Assembly (NCBI GenBank): GCA_903884065.1
Contig: CAISDL010000052.1
Location: forward strand, 1 to 55,192
Length of the DNA: 55,192 bases
DNA from: an uncultured Actinomycetes bacterium
Lineage (GTDB): Bacteria > Actinomycetota > Actinomycetes > Mycobacteriales > Mycobacteriaceae
Direction of reading: 5' to 3'
Shown here: in pieces, positions 18,697 through 26,718 of the stretch
Numbering within the stretch: position 1 is the first letter of the stretch
Layout of the letters: each line of letters starts with the position of its first letter
Translations under genes and position numbers: made by a program
The notes under the pieces: model-generated
The model's database searches: none
Told to the model about the DNA's origin: nothing
Seen by the model: only the letters and a program-made list of their open reading frames with translations

Positions 18697-21048
18697 TCAG
18701 TCCTTGGCGAACGCGAGCGCCAGTTGCTTCTCGGCGTCGATGTAGGGCGTGCCGGAAACATCGACGACCACCCGTGCGATGGTGCCGCCGGTGAATTCGA
18801 ACGGCGCCTGATAGGACTGCGAGACAGGCTGGCCCAGGTTGCGGCCCACACTGACGCCACCGCCGGCCAGTCCGAAGATGAAGGGGTGGGCCTTCACGCC
18901 GGACAGGGTCGCCACCGCGGCGCCGTCGACGTAGAGCGTCGCGTCACCGAGTGGGATGAAACTGCCTTCCACCGTTCCGGTGCGGGCGTAGCCGATACCC
19001 AGGATGTGCCGTCCCAGCGGGACCGGGTCGGGCGAGGAGACCTTCTGCTCGACTTCGCCGAAGTAGTTGTAGACGAAGTGCAGGTGCCCGTCGGCGACGA
19101 ACAGGGTGTAGCCGCCGTGGCCGGCGCCCTGTTTGAGGAGCACGCCTTCCACGTCCGCGCTGTCGACCGTGACCTCGGCGAGCACCGAGAAGGAGCGTCC
19201 CGCGATGTTCACGCACGCACCGAGTGGGACGGGGGCGGTGTATGGGTAGTAGATGTAGCTGGAGCGATCGCCGGCCAGTGAGGGCCGCTGCCGGCCGAGG
19301 ACCTCGAGCATGTTGAAGTCGGCCAGCGGCAGACCGTTGTACTTGCCGGCCTCGGCGAACCAGAGCTTCTGCATGTCAGCGAGCTTCTCGGGGTGCTCGG
19401 CGGCCAGGTCGTGGCATTGGCTGCGGTCGGCCTCGATATGGAAGAGCTCCCAGCGATCAGCGTCGAAGTGCCCCCAGCCCGAGGGTGTGGCGGCGTGCAC
19501 GGTGTTGGCGAACCAGCCCTTGTGCCAGATGCCGCGCGTTCCGAGCATGGTGTAGAACTGGGTCTCCTTGCCGGTCGTGGCTGTCGGATCGTCCAGTGCC
19601 GCTTTGAAACTCACCCCTTCAAGTGGCCTCTGCGGGACCGCCTTCACGGTCTCGGGCGCGGTGATGCCCAGCAGGTCGTAGACGGTCGGCGTGATATCGC
19701 AGACGTTGACGTAGTTGTCGCGGAACGCGCCGTGTGCACGAATCCCCTTGGGCCACGAGATGATCGCGGTATCGGCGATTCCGCCCTCGTGTGAGGCGTA
19801 CCGCTTGTAGAGCTTGTAGGGCGTATTGAACGCCATCGCCCAGCCGATCGGGTAATGGTTATAGGTCTGCGGACCGCCGAGCTCGTCGAAGAAGCGCATG
19901 CTGTCTTCGACGGTGTCGATGAGGCCGTTGAAGAACTTGACCTCGTTGACCGAGCCGTTGGGCCCGCCCTCGCCGCTGGCGCCGTTGTCCGAGATCACCA
20001 CGATGATCGTGTTGTCCAGCTGCCCGGATTCCTCGAGGTAGTCCAGAATCCGGCCGATCTGGGCATCGGTGTAGGACAGGAAGCCGGCGAACACCTCGGC
20101 CATCCGGGAGAACAGGCGCTTCTCCTCGTCGGACAATCCGTCCCAGGGCCGTACGGTGTCCTGCAACGGCCACGGTTCCCCGTTGGGGCCCTTGACATCG
20201 AGATACGGATTGATCGCGGACAGTTCGGTGTCTACCGGTACGACGCCGAGGGACTTCTGGTTGGCCAGGACGATCTCGCGATAACGCTCGTAGCCCATGT
20301 CGAAGCGGCCCGCGTACTTGTCGGCCCATTCCTTGAAGACGTGGTGCGGGGCGTGCCCGGCGCCCGGGCAGACGTAGGAGAACCACGGCTTGTCCGGGGC
20401 GATCACCTTCGAGTCCTGGATGAACTCGATCGTCTTGTCGGCAAGATCCTTTGACAGGTGGTAACCCTGCTCCGGGGTGGCCGGCGGCTCGATGGGGTGG
20501 TTGTCGTAGACGAGTTCGGGATACCACTGGTCGGTCTCACCACCGAGGAATCCGTAGAACCGCTCGAATCCCCGAGACAGCGGCCAGTGCCGCTTGGTGG
20601 CGGCCAGGCTGGACTCCTCCAACGGGGTCATATGCCACTTGCCCAGGCAGTAGGTGTTGTACCCGCGCTCGGCGAGAACCTCGGAGATCAGGGCGGTGTC
20701 CTCGGGGATCCGACCGTTGATGCCGGGGAACCCCTCGGTGAACTCCTCCACCACGGCCATCCCCACCGATGTGGCGTTGCGACCGGTGAGCAGTGCGGCC
20801 CGCGTCGGGGAGCACAGCGCAGTCGTGTGGAACTGGGTGAGCCGGACACCACGCTCGGCGATCCGGCTCATGGCCGGCATCTCCACGAGTCCGCCGAAGC
20901 AGTCCCAGGTGGCGATGCCGACGTCGTCCCACACGACGTAGAGCACATTGGGGGCGCCCTCCGGGGCGGTCGGCGGCAGGAACGGCCCCCAGTCCGGTTC
21001 GGAGTCGCGGATGTCGAGGGCGATCTTGCCGGTGAACTCAGCTGCCAT
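18697..21048 (-). CDS. atsA: Type I sulfatase (arylsulfatase family)
   Basis: It hydrolyses sulfate esters using a formylglycine nucleophile. The 783-aa protein begins MAAEFTGKIALDIRDSEPDW. The metal-binding pair D41-D42 is in VVWDDVG. The modification site is C79 in LCSPTRAALLTGR, the CxPxR signature read by FGE. A second metal motif is VISDNGASGEGG. The C-terminal ~200 residues form an additional beta-rich region. No signal peptide is visible, so it may act in the cytoplasm. A longer in-frame start (to 21252) lacks family similarity and covers another small ORF. The natural substrate is not known. Confidence 0.92.
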   Translation of the reverse strand: MAAEFTGKIALDIRDSEPDWGPFLPPTAPEGAPNVLYVVWDDVGIATWDCFGGLVEMPAMSRIAERGVRLTQFHTTALCSPTRAALLTGRNATSVGMAVVEEFTEGFPGINGRIPEDTALISEVLAERGYNTYCLGKWHMTPLEESSLAATKRHWPLSRGFERFYGFLGGETDQWYPELVYDNHPIEPPATPEQGYHLSKDLADKTIEFIQDSKVIAPDKPWFSYVCPGAGHAPHHVFKEWADKYAGRFDMGYERYREIVLANQKSLGVVPVDTELSAINPYLDVKGPNGEPWPLQDTVRPWDGLSDEEKRLFSRMAEVFAGFLSYTDAQIGRILDYLEESGQLDNTIIVVISDNGASGEGGPNGSVNEVKFFNGLIDTVEDSMRFFDELGGPQTYNHYPIGWAMAFNTPYKLYKRYASHEGGIADTAIISWPKGIRAHGAFRDNYVNVCDITPTVYDLLGITAPETVKAVPQRPLEGVSFKAALDDPTATTGKETQFYTMLGTRGIWHKGWFANTVHAATPSGWGHFDADRWELFHIEADRSQCHDLAAEHPEKLADMQKLWFAEAGKYNGLPLADFNMLEVLGRQRPSLAGDRSSYIYYPYTAPVPLGACVNIAGRSFSVLAEVTVDSADVEGVLLKQGAGHGGYTLFVADGHLHFVYNYFGEVEQKVSSPDPVPLGRHILGIGYARTGTVEGSFIPLGDATLYVDGAAVATLSGVKAHPFIFGLAGGGVSVGRNLGQPVSQSYQAPFEFTGGTIARVVVDVSGTPYIDAEKQLALAFAKD

Positions 21049-21058
21049 GGAGGCGACG

Positions 21059-21232
21059 TTACCCGGTGGCTCCCGGGTCGTTAACCCGGTAGATCCGCCA
21101 GTTCGGTTGGCCGTCGCCGTCATTGGGCACTTCCAATTCCAGGGTGGCGATGTCGGCTCCGTTGTCGTACCGGGTCGGGTAGCGCCTCTTGCAGGTGTCG
21201 GCCTTGCCGAGTCCCGTGGTCGGCACGGCCAT
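21059..21232 (-). CDS. Small hypothetical protein upstream of the sulfatase
   Basis: A 57-codon frame from ATG 21232 encodes MAVPTTGLGKADTCKRRYPT..., then LELEVPNDGDGQPNWRIYRV, ending NDPGATG. It stops 10 nt before the sulfatase ATG. Third codon positions are overwhelmingly G or C, as in real genes here, and the open frame continues upstream (VRFRIGGATYL) to a TGA near 21287 without an ATG. It may be a small gene or the 3' remnant of a larger one. I do not recognise the family. Confidence 0.4.
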   Translation of the reverse strand: MAVPTTGLGKADTCKRRYPTRYDNGADIATLELEVPNDGDGQPNWRIYRVNDPGATG

Positions 21233-21318
21233 GAGGTACGTCGCTCCCCCAATCCGGAACCGGACCGCGGGTCGGATAACTCATTGACCGCGAACTGTCA
21301 GTACGCTGGGACCTCACT

Positions 21319-21990
21319 ATGTCGGTAACCGAGCCAGCGTCGAACAGTATGACGGTCGTCGTCGTCGACGACGCCCGACTCAACCGGGAATGCCTGGCGG
21401 CACAACTGTCCATCAACGGGATCGCCGCGACGACGGCGTGGGACCTTCCCACTTTGTTGTCCGAAGTCGATCGGGCGGTTCCCAACGCGATCCTGCTCAA
21501 CATCGATACGCCCGACAGCACAACACTGCTCCAACTGGGACTCGACCTCGACCGCAGGGCCCGGGTGATCGTGTACGGCCTCTCCACCGAACGCGAATCC
21601 GAGATCGTGTCGTGCGCAGAGGCCGGCGTGGCCGGGCTTCATCTGCGCACGGAGTCGTTCGAGCATCTGCTGGCATTGACCACCAGCAGCGCGGACGGCC
21701 GGGCGCAGTGCTCCCCCGAGGTTTCGTCGATCCTGCTGCGCCGGGTGTATGCCTTTGCGGCACAAGCGAATCCCGATGCGACGACAGACATTCTGACGCG
21801 GCGCGAGACAGAGATCCTGGAACTGATCGAGCAGGGCCTGACCAACCAGCAGATCGCGTCGCGCTTATCACTGACCTTGCATACCGTGAAGAATCACGTG
21901 CACAACCTGCTCAGCAAGCTGGGTGTGGCTTCGCGCTCGGAGGCCGTGACCATCTTCCGTGCGACGAAGTACGCCAACCGCGTCCTTTAG
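21319..21990 (+). CDS. LuxR-family regulator with degenerate receiver domain
   Basis: A 223-aa NarL/FixJ-type protein. A receiver-like domain fills aa ~12-125 and a LuxR helix-turn-helix aa ~150-215 (LTRRETEILELIEQGLTNQQIASRLSLTLHTVKNHVHN is split across both helices). The acidic pair D17-D18 is present. The residue at the phosphoacceptor position is Asn (N61 in AILLNIDTP), and the conserved Lys is Arg (HLRTES). It is therefore unlikely to be controlled by ordinary His-Asp phosphotransfer. It converges on the RsbW-like genes with overlapping stops. No histidine kinase is adjacent. Confidence 0.85.
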   Translation: MSVTEPASNSMTVVVVDDARLNRECLAAQLSINGIAATTAWDLPTLLSEVDRAVPNAILLNIDTPDSTTLLQLGLDLDRRARVIVYGLSTERESEIVSCAEAGVAGLHLRTESFEHLLALTTSSADGRAQCSPEVSSILLRRVYAFAAQANPDATTDILTRRETEILELIEQGLTNQQIASRLSLTLHTVKNHVHNLLSKLGVASRSEAVTIFRATKYANRVL

Positions 21991-22394
21991 GCGAACTGCC
22001 GGCTGACCAGCGTCCAGTGGTTGACGAAGCTGCGACGGTAGTGCAGTCGATCCAACACCGCGTGCGCCAGTGCCAGACCCCTGCCGCATTCGGCCATCTG
22101 ATCGGGCATCACCGTTGCATTGACGTCGACCTGCGCGGGTAAGCCGTCGTCGACGAACGAGACGCTGACCTTGTCGGGCAGGACACGCACTTCCATCCGT
22201 AGCCGTACCGGGCGACCCTTGGCGGCGTGCTCGATGATGTTGGCGCTGATCTCACCGACCGCGATCTCCATCTCGGTCCGGACGGCATCGGGCACGTGGT
22301 CATGCGAGAACCACATTCGCTCGAGCAGGGCGCCGATATCGTCGAGGGTTTCCGACCCCGTCACCGTGTCGAGCACAAACGAGCCTTGTGCCAT
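21987..22394 (-). CDS. RsbW/SpoIIAB-like ATP-binding protein (copy 1)
   Basis: A 135-aa GHKL ATPase of the anti-sigma-factor kinase type. The N-box is VGEISANIIEHA, the G1-type box SFVDDGLP, and the G2-type box CGRGLALAHAVLD. Such proteins hold a sigma factor inactive and phosphorylate a STAS antagonist to stay free of it. It is closely related to the next gene upstream on the same strand, so this is a tandem duplication. The ATG at 22394 was chosen because upstream sequence is shared spacer. Which partner it binds is not visible. Confidence 0.85.
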   Translation of the reverse strand: MAQGSFVLDTVTGSETLDDIGALLERMWFSHDHVPDAVRTEMEIAVGEISANIIEHAAKGRPVRLRMEVRVLPDKVSVSFVDDGLPAQVDVNATVMPDQMAECGRGLALAHAVLDRLHYRRSFVNHWTLVSRQFA

Positions 22395-22476
22395 GGCTAA
22401 GATTCTGCCGCACCACGGACTGTTACCAACATGGGACATCGGAGCGATCTGGGGACTAGATCCCGCATCGCACTGC

Positions 22477-22887
22477 TCAGGGAAAGCTCTTGCTGACCAG
22501 AATCCAGTGGTTGCACTCCGCCCGGCGGTATACCAGTTCATCGAGGACCGCCTTGGCCAGAGCGAGCCCCCGTCCACGTTCGGCCATGTCATCGGGCATA
22601 CGAACCGCGTTCAAGTCGATGTGAACGGGGTCTCCATCGTCGATGAATTCGACGTTCACCTGGCTGGGCAACACACGGACATCCATCCAGATGCGCACGG
22701 GCCGGTCCAGGGCCGCATGTTCGATGATGTTCGCACCGATTTCCCCGGCGGCGATCCCCATGTGCATGCGGACGGTGTGCGGCACGTGCGGATACGTCGA
22801 CCAGGTCCGTTCGAGAGCCGCCTCGATATCGCCGAGGACAGCAGGACCCGCCGCGGTCTCAAGAACCCGTGCCTCAGGTCGATTCAT
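22477..22887 (-). CDS. RsbW/SpoIIAB-like ATP-binding protein (copy 2)
   Basis: A 136-aa GHKL ATPase paralogous to the downstream gene, with AGEIGANIIEHAALDRP, EFIDDGDPVHIDL and ERGRGLALAKAVLDEL as ATP-binding boxes. Its start overlaps the STAS gene end by 14 nt, suggesting coupled translation and a matched kinase-antagonist pair. Relative to copy 1 the ATP boxes are equally complete, so both may be active. A split system with one antagonist and two kinases is less usual than the one-to-one pairing of classical Rsb operons. Confidence 0.85.
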   Translation of the reverse strand: MNRPEARVLETAAGPAVLGDIEAALERTWSTYPHVPHTVRMHMGIAAGEIGANIIEHAALDRPVRIWMDVRVLPSQVNVEFIDDGDPVHIDLNAVRMPDDMAERGRGLALAKAVLDELVYRRAECNHWILVSKSFP

Positions 22888-23215
22888 CGAAGGCGCTGTC
22901 CGGCGAATCCGTGGCTTTCAGAACCCGGTTCAGATTAGTCAGTTCCAGCACCGCCAGTGCCTGCTCGCTGGGCGATGCGATCCGCAGGTCGCCGCCGCCC
23001 TGGCGGGCCGCCTTCAGGCCCGAGATCAGGGCACCCAGACCGGAGGAGTCGATGGTCTCCACCGCCGAGAGGTCCACCACGAGGCGCGTGTTCCCGCCCC
23101 GGACGAGACTGTGCAACTGTTCGCGAAGCTCGGGAGCCGCAACCATGTTCAGGCGCCCCTCGGGACGCAGCACGACCGCGCCGTTGGCCGTGGTCCTCGT
23201 CGGCCACTCACCCAT
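22874..23215 (-). CDS. STAS-domain anti-sigma factor antagonist
   Basis: A 113-aa single STAS domain. The phosphorylation loop is DLSAVETIDSSGLGALISGL, with the regulatory Ser in DSSG (S57 or S58), as in SpoIIAA and RsbV. In the unphosphorylated state such proteins capture the anti-sigma factor. Phosphorylation by the RsbW-like proteins and dephosphorylation by SpoIIE phosphatases would set the switch. It heads the minus-strand signalling operon and is divergent from the PAS-SpoIIE gene. Confidence 0.9.
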   Translation of the reverse strand: MGEWPTRTTANGAVVLRPEGRLNMVAAPELREQLHSLVRGGNTRLVVDLSAVETIDSSGLGALISGLKAARQGGGDLRIASPSEQALAVLELTNLNRVLKATDSPDSAFDEST

Positions 23216-23249
23216 GGCTGTCCTTTCCGTTCGCTCGGCAGGAGCATAG

Positions 23250-23265
23250 CGGGATATCTATCCCG
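23250..23265. promoter_or_regulatory. Palindrome between STAS operon and PAS-phosphatase gene
   Basis: CGGGATA-TC-TATCCCG is a perfect inverted repeat with a 2-nt centre. It is 35 nt upstream of the STAS start and 133 nt upstream of the PAS-phosphatase start in the divergent spacer. The placement suits a site for a dimeric regulator controlling one or both operons. The regulator is unknown. Confidence 0.4.
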
Positions 23266-23397
23266 AAGCAGCAAGGTTCGATCGCCCGCCGCCGGACCGA
23301 CGGCTGGAGCGACGTCCCTGCAGGTCCGAGCCACGTCACCCGCCGGGCCGACGATTCGGCTGATAGCGTCAGCGCCGATGATTCCGGCCGACCGCGC

Positions 23398-25881
23398 ATG
23401 ACGGACCAACTCGACCACGCCGTCGAACGGCTGGTCAAGGCCTCGCGGGCCGACGGGGCCCTGGTGTGGAGTCACAGCGGGCCGACGAGCGAGGCGATCG
23501 TCCTGGGCAGCTACCCGACAGCCGTCGGACCGGGCCCGCTTACCTGCAACGTTCCCGCCGGCACGACCGGTGCGACGGAACCGGGATCCGCAGCCCTCCC
23601 GGCACTGCTCCCCGAACTGCCGGCCGCCACCGGGGCGGAGCGGTCCCTCTCCCTCGGCGACGACCTCTTCCTCACGGTGGCCTGGTCGGACCCTGCGACT
23701 CCGCCCGACCTCACCGGCGAACAACACCGGCAGGCTCTCGACGAGGTGGGCGCCCTCGCACAGTTGGCACGCCACATTCACGTCGCCGAAAGCGACGTCG
23801 AACGCCTTCGCGCCGTGATCAACGGCCTCCACGATGGCGTCGTCACGCTCAATCCGCGACTGGCGCAGGCAGCTGTCAACAGAGCTGCTGCTGCGGTGTT
23901 GAACATGGCGCCGGGTAGACATCCGGAGTCGGATTTCACGGCCGCGCTCACCGCCCTTGCCCGCCGCTCGCTGAATTGCGATGAAATCGACTCCTGCATA
24001 AGCCTTCTGGATTCCGACCCCACCGCCACGATCGAATGCATGTGGCGGTTCACCGGAGAGCCCAGCCATCTGTTCGTGGTGTCACGCCCCGTGCAGTATC
24101 AGGGCTTCCACGGCCGGAGTTGGATCTTTTACAACGAGTCGCAATCGGCCGAGGCGCTGGAGTCCCTCGAGCGCGCACATTCTTTGTTACGCGCATCAGC
24201 CGACGGCATGCTCGATCCGCAGGCTTTGCTGGAAGCCGTCCGCGATTCGAGTGGCCGGATCGTCGATTTCGTCTACCGCGACGTGAACCGGGCGACCTGG
24301 CAGTACCTGGAGACGACGCGGGACGGGTTGATCGGGCGAACACTGCTGGAGACGATGCCGAACCTGGAACCCTCCGGACTGCTGGCGAGGTACGCGGAGT
24401 GCGCCAACACCCACGAACCCATGATCCTCGACGAGGTTTCCTACGACAACGAGATGCTCAGCGGATCGCGGAGCTATGACATCCGCGGAACCTACGTCGC
24501 GGGCGATTTCATCACCCTCACCTGGCGCGATGTCACCGAGCGGGTGGAGACCTTTCACCGTCTGGCCGAATCCGAGGAGCGATTTCGGCTACTGGCCGAG
24601 AACGCCAGCGACGTCGTGGCGTATCTCCGCGAGGGCGTGATCGAGTGGGTCTCGCCGTCCGTCGAAGGCGTGTTGGGCGCACCACCCGAGCATTGGATCG
24701 GTCGGCACATGACCGAAACCGTACCTGCCGATGAGCTTCCCAATCAGGCGGTCGTCATCGGCAGAATCGAAGCCGGCGAAGTCGTCATCGCGCGCAGCAG
24801 GGTGGTCGCGATGGACGGCACGACGCATTGGATTCACCTGCACGGCAGGCGCTTCTACGACTCAAGCGGAGAACCGGACGGTCTGACGATCGCGTTCCGG
24901 GTGATCGATGACGAGGTCCGCCTGCAGGAGGACGCCGACGAGGCACGCCACAGTCGGGCCGAAGCCGACGAACGCTACCGCCGACTGATGGACAACTCGG
25001 CCGTCGGCATGAGCATAGTGACTCCCGATGGACGGTACGAGGCGATAAACCAAGCGCTGTGCGACTTCTTCGGCTACGACGCCGAAACGCTGAAAACCAA
25101 GACTTGGCAAGAACTTACGTCGGGCGAGACACTCGAGCGCGACTTCCGAAAAGCCGATGAGGTACTGGCGGGCCTGATCGACCACTACCGGGTGAAAACG
25201 CAGTACATCCACGCCGACGGCCACCCCATCTGGGCTGACCTGTCGGTGAGCTGTCTGCGCGACTCCCACGGAGAGGTCGAGTACTTCATCGGGGCAGGTC
25301 ATGGACATCACCGCAGAAGTCGAGAACCGCCGGCGGGTCGCGGAACGGGACCAGCAGAATCGCGCACTGACCCAACGACTTCAGGCCCAGACGGATCGCT
25401 TGCGCTCAGAACTCAGAGTCGCGGGGTCGTATGTCACCTCGCTGCTTCCCGGAGATCTCGACGGCCCGGTGCAGGTGTCCCACCGTTACCTCCCGTCGCG
25501 CGAACTCGGCGGCGACTGTTTCGACTACCGCTGGCTCGACGACGATCATCTGCTGATCTACCTGATCGACGTCTCCGGGCACGGCATTGCGCCCGCCCTG
25601 GAATCGATTTCGGTCCACAATCTGCTGAGGTCTGGAGCGCTGCCCACCCGGACACTGCTGAAACCCGGCCACGTCCTGACCGAACTCAACAGCAAATTCC
25701 CGATGGACGAGCACGGCGGAAACTTCTTCACCATGTGGTACGGCGTCTACCGGGCCTCCGATCGCACGCTGCAGTACGCGAGTGCCGGACACCCGCCGGC
25801 GCTTGCGTTCGCAGGCCCCGGCGACGATCCGCTCCTGCTGTCGAGCGGGGGATTTCCGATCGGAATGTTCGACGACAGTGA
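23398..25881 (+). CDS. Multi-PAS sensor, frameshifted away from its SpoIIE phosphatase
   Basis: The frame from ATG 23398 encodes an N-terminal region of ~130 aa (possibly GAF-like), then repeated PAS domains: around aa 135-235, 260-380, 385-500 and 515-632. They include FITLTWRDVTERVETF and EERFRLLAENASDVVAYL. It reads through EVEYFIG at 25291, then changes to an Arg/Pro-rich sequence without homology up to 25881. Deleting one G from the GGGG at 25291-25294 restores YFIGQVMDITAEVE and joins the SpoIIE domain in the next frame. The original gene therefore spanned 23398-26125. As it stands it is a sensor without its effector. Confidence 0.75.
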   Translation: MTDQLDHAVERLVKASRADGALVWSHSGPTSEAIVLGSYPTAVGPGPLTCNVPAGTTGATEPGSAALPALLPELPAATGAERSLSLGDDLFLTVAWSDPATPPDLTGEQHRQALDEVGALAQLARHIHVAESDVERLRAVINGLHDGVVTLNPRLAQAAVNRAAAAVLNMAPGRHPESDFTAALTALARRSLNCDEIDSCISLLDSDPTATIECMWRFTGEPSHLFVVSRPVQYQGFHGRSWIFYNESQSAEALESLERAHSLLRASADGMLDPQALLEAVRDSSGRIVDFVYRDVNRATWQYLETTRDGLIGRTLLETMPNLEPSGLLARYAECANTHEPMILDEVSYDNEMLSGSRSYDIRGTYVAGDFITLTWRDVTERVETFHRLAESEERFRLLAENASDVVAYLREGVIEWVSPSVEGVLGAPPEHWIGRHMTETVPADELPNQAVVIGRIEAGEVVIARSRVVAMDGTTHWIHLHGRRFYDSSGEPDGLTIAFRVIDDEVRLQEDADEARHSRAEADERYRRLMDNSAVGMSIVTPDGRYEAINQALCDFFGYDAETLKTKTWQELTSGETLERDFRKADEVLAGLIDHYRVKTQYIHADGHPIWADLSVSCLRDSHGEVEYFIGAGHGHHRRSREPPAGRGTGPAESRTDPTTSGPDGSLALRTQSRGVVCHLAASRRSRRPGAGVPPLPPVARTRRRLFRLPLARRRSSADLPDRRLRARHCARPGIDFGPQSAEVWSAAHPDTAETRPRPDRTQQQIPDGRARRKLLHHVVRRLPGLRSHAAVRECRTPAGACVRRPRRRSAPAVERGISDRNVRRQ

Positions 25882-26125
25882 ATTCGCCTGCGAGAGCTAT
25901 GTAGTCCCGCGCGACGCTGAGATCGTGATCTACAGCGACGGCGCTTTTGAGTTGCCGCTTCCCCAGGGGGCGAAGTGGTCGCTGAGGGACTTCGTCGCGC
26001 TGTGCACCGCGCTGTCCGGGTCGGGCGACTGGAGCGTGGACGATCTCGCCCAGAAGCTGAAAGCCCGCACGGTGGCCGGGCTTTTCGACGACGACTGCTC
26101 GCTCCTGCGCCTGCGGTTCAGCTGA
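25301..26125 (+). CDS. SpoIIE/RsbU-type PP2C phosphatase, detached C-terminal half
   Basis: A 274-aa reading starting MDITAEVENRRRVAERDQQN, the usual tail of a PAS domain plus a linker helix, followed by a SpoIIE phosphatase domain. Metal and catalytic motifs are intact: ELGGDCFDYRW, LIDVSGHGIAP, ASAGHPPAL, IYSDGAFELPL and FDDDCSLLRL. Such domains dephosphorylate STAS antagonists. The divergent STAS gene is the likely substrate. The ATG at 25301 could be used for re-initiation (GGGGCAGG just upstream), giving a soluble phosphatase no longer tied to its sensor. Otherwise it is part of a pseudogene with the preceding frame. Confidence 0.75.
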   Translation: MDITAEVENRRRVAERDQQNRALTQRLQAQTDRLRSELRVAGSYVTSLLPGDLDGPVQVSHRYLPSRELGGDCFDYRWLDDDHLLIYLIDVSGHGIAPALESISVHNLLRSGALPTRTLLKPGHVLTELNSKFPMDEHGGNFFTMWYGVYRASDRTLQYASAGHPPALAFAGPGDDPLLLSSGGFPIGMFDDSEFACESYVVPRDAEIVIYSDGAFELPLPQGAKWSLRDFVALCTALSGSGDWSVDDLAQKLKARTVAGLFDDDCSLLRLRFS

Positions 26126-26130
26126 GACGA

Positions 26131-26163
26131 AAGACGCCCAGCGCCAACGGCGCTGGGCGTCTT
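26131..26163. terminator. Bidirectional terminator between PAS-SpoIIE and rpsQ
   Basis: A perfect 15-bp stem, AAGACGCCCAGCGCC and its complement with an AAC loop, lies between two convergent genes. With A and T residues at both stem bases it can stop transcripts arriving from either side, insulating the S10 operon from the phosphatase gene. Confidence 0.8.
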
Positions 26164-26188
26164 CACACGCCTTCTTGACGGTGCGGAG

Positions 26189-26485
26189 CTACTTGGCCCG
26201 CTCCAGAACCTCCACCAGACGCCACCGCTTGGTGGCCGACAGCGGCCGGGTCTCCATCAGCGAGACGCGGTCGCCGATGCCGGCGGTGCCGTCCTCGTCG
26301 TGCGCCTTGACCTTCTTGGTGGTCCGGATGATCTTGCCGTACTTGGGGTGCTGCACACGCGACTCCAGCTCGACGACGATGGTCTTCTCCATCTTGTCGC
26401 TGACCACGTAGCCGATCGCGGTCTTACGGCGACCGCGCGGCGTCTCCGTCGCCGGCGTGTGCCGGGGACCCTTGGTTTCAGTCAT
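26189..26485 (-). CDS. rpsQ: 30S ribosomal protein S17
   Basis: A 98-aa OB-fold protein with the S17 core [37 protein letters not shown] and [21 protein letters not shown] ~20-residue N-terminal extension is common in actinobacteria. It overlaps the rpmC stop by one base (TAATG) and is the last gene of the S10 operon. Confidence 0.97.
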   Translation of the reverse strand: MTETKGPRHTPATETPRGRRKTAIGYVVSDKMEKTIVVELESRVQHPKYGKIIRTTKKVKAHDEDGTAGIGDRVSLMETRPLSATKRWRLVEVLERAK

Positions 26486-26718
26486 TACGATTCCTCACCG
26501 CCGGGACCGGAGGCCAGACCCAGCTCACGTTCACGAAGCACCGTGTAGATGCGCGCAATCTCCTGGCGAACGATCCGCAGCCGGTGATTGCTGGACAGCT
26601 GTCCGGTGGCCGACTGGAAGCGCAGATTGAACAGTTCTTCCTTGGCCTGCCGCAGCTTGGTGGTCAAGTCCTCGTCGTTCAGCTCGCGCAGCTCGCCGGC
26701 GCCAACGCCCACTGCCAT
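26485..26718 (-). CDS. rpmC: 50S ribosomal protein L29
   Basis: A 77-aa helical protein with [20 protein letters not shown] and the conserved [20 protein letters not shown] segment. L29 lies at the polypeptide exit and forms part of the SRP and trigger-factor docking site. It is joined to rplP and rpsQ by one-base stop/start overlaps. Confidence 0.97.
   Translation of the reverse strand: MAVGVGAGELRELNDEDLTTKLRQAKEELFNLRFQSATGQLSSNHRLRIVRQEIARIYTVLRERELGLASGPGGEES

Noticed and set aside
21049..21252. Extended N-terminus of the sulfatase
   Set aside because: The added 68 residues are Arg/Pro/Thr-rich and unlike sulfatases; a better GC3-rich frame lies there, and the ATG at 21048 starts the conserved sequence.
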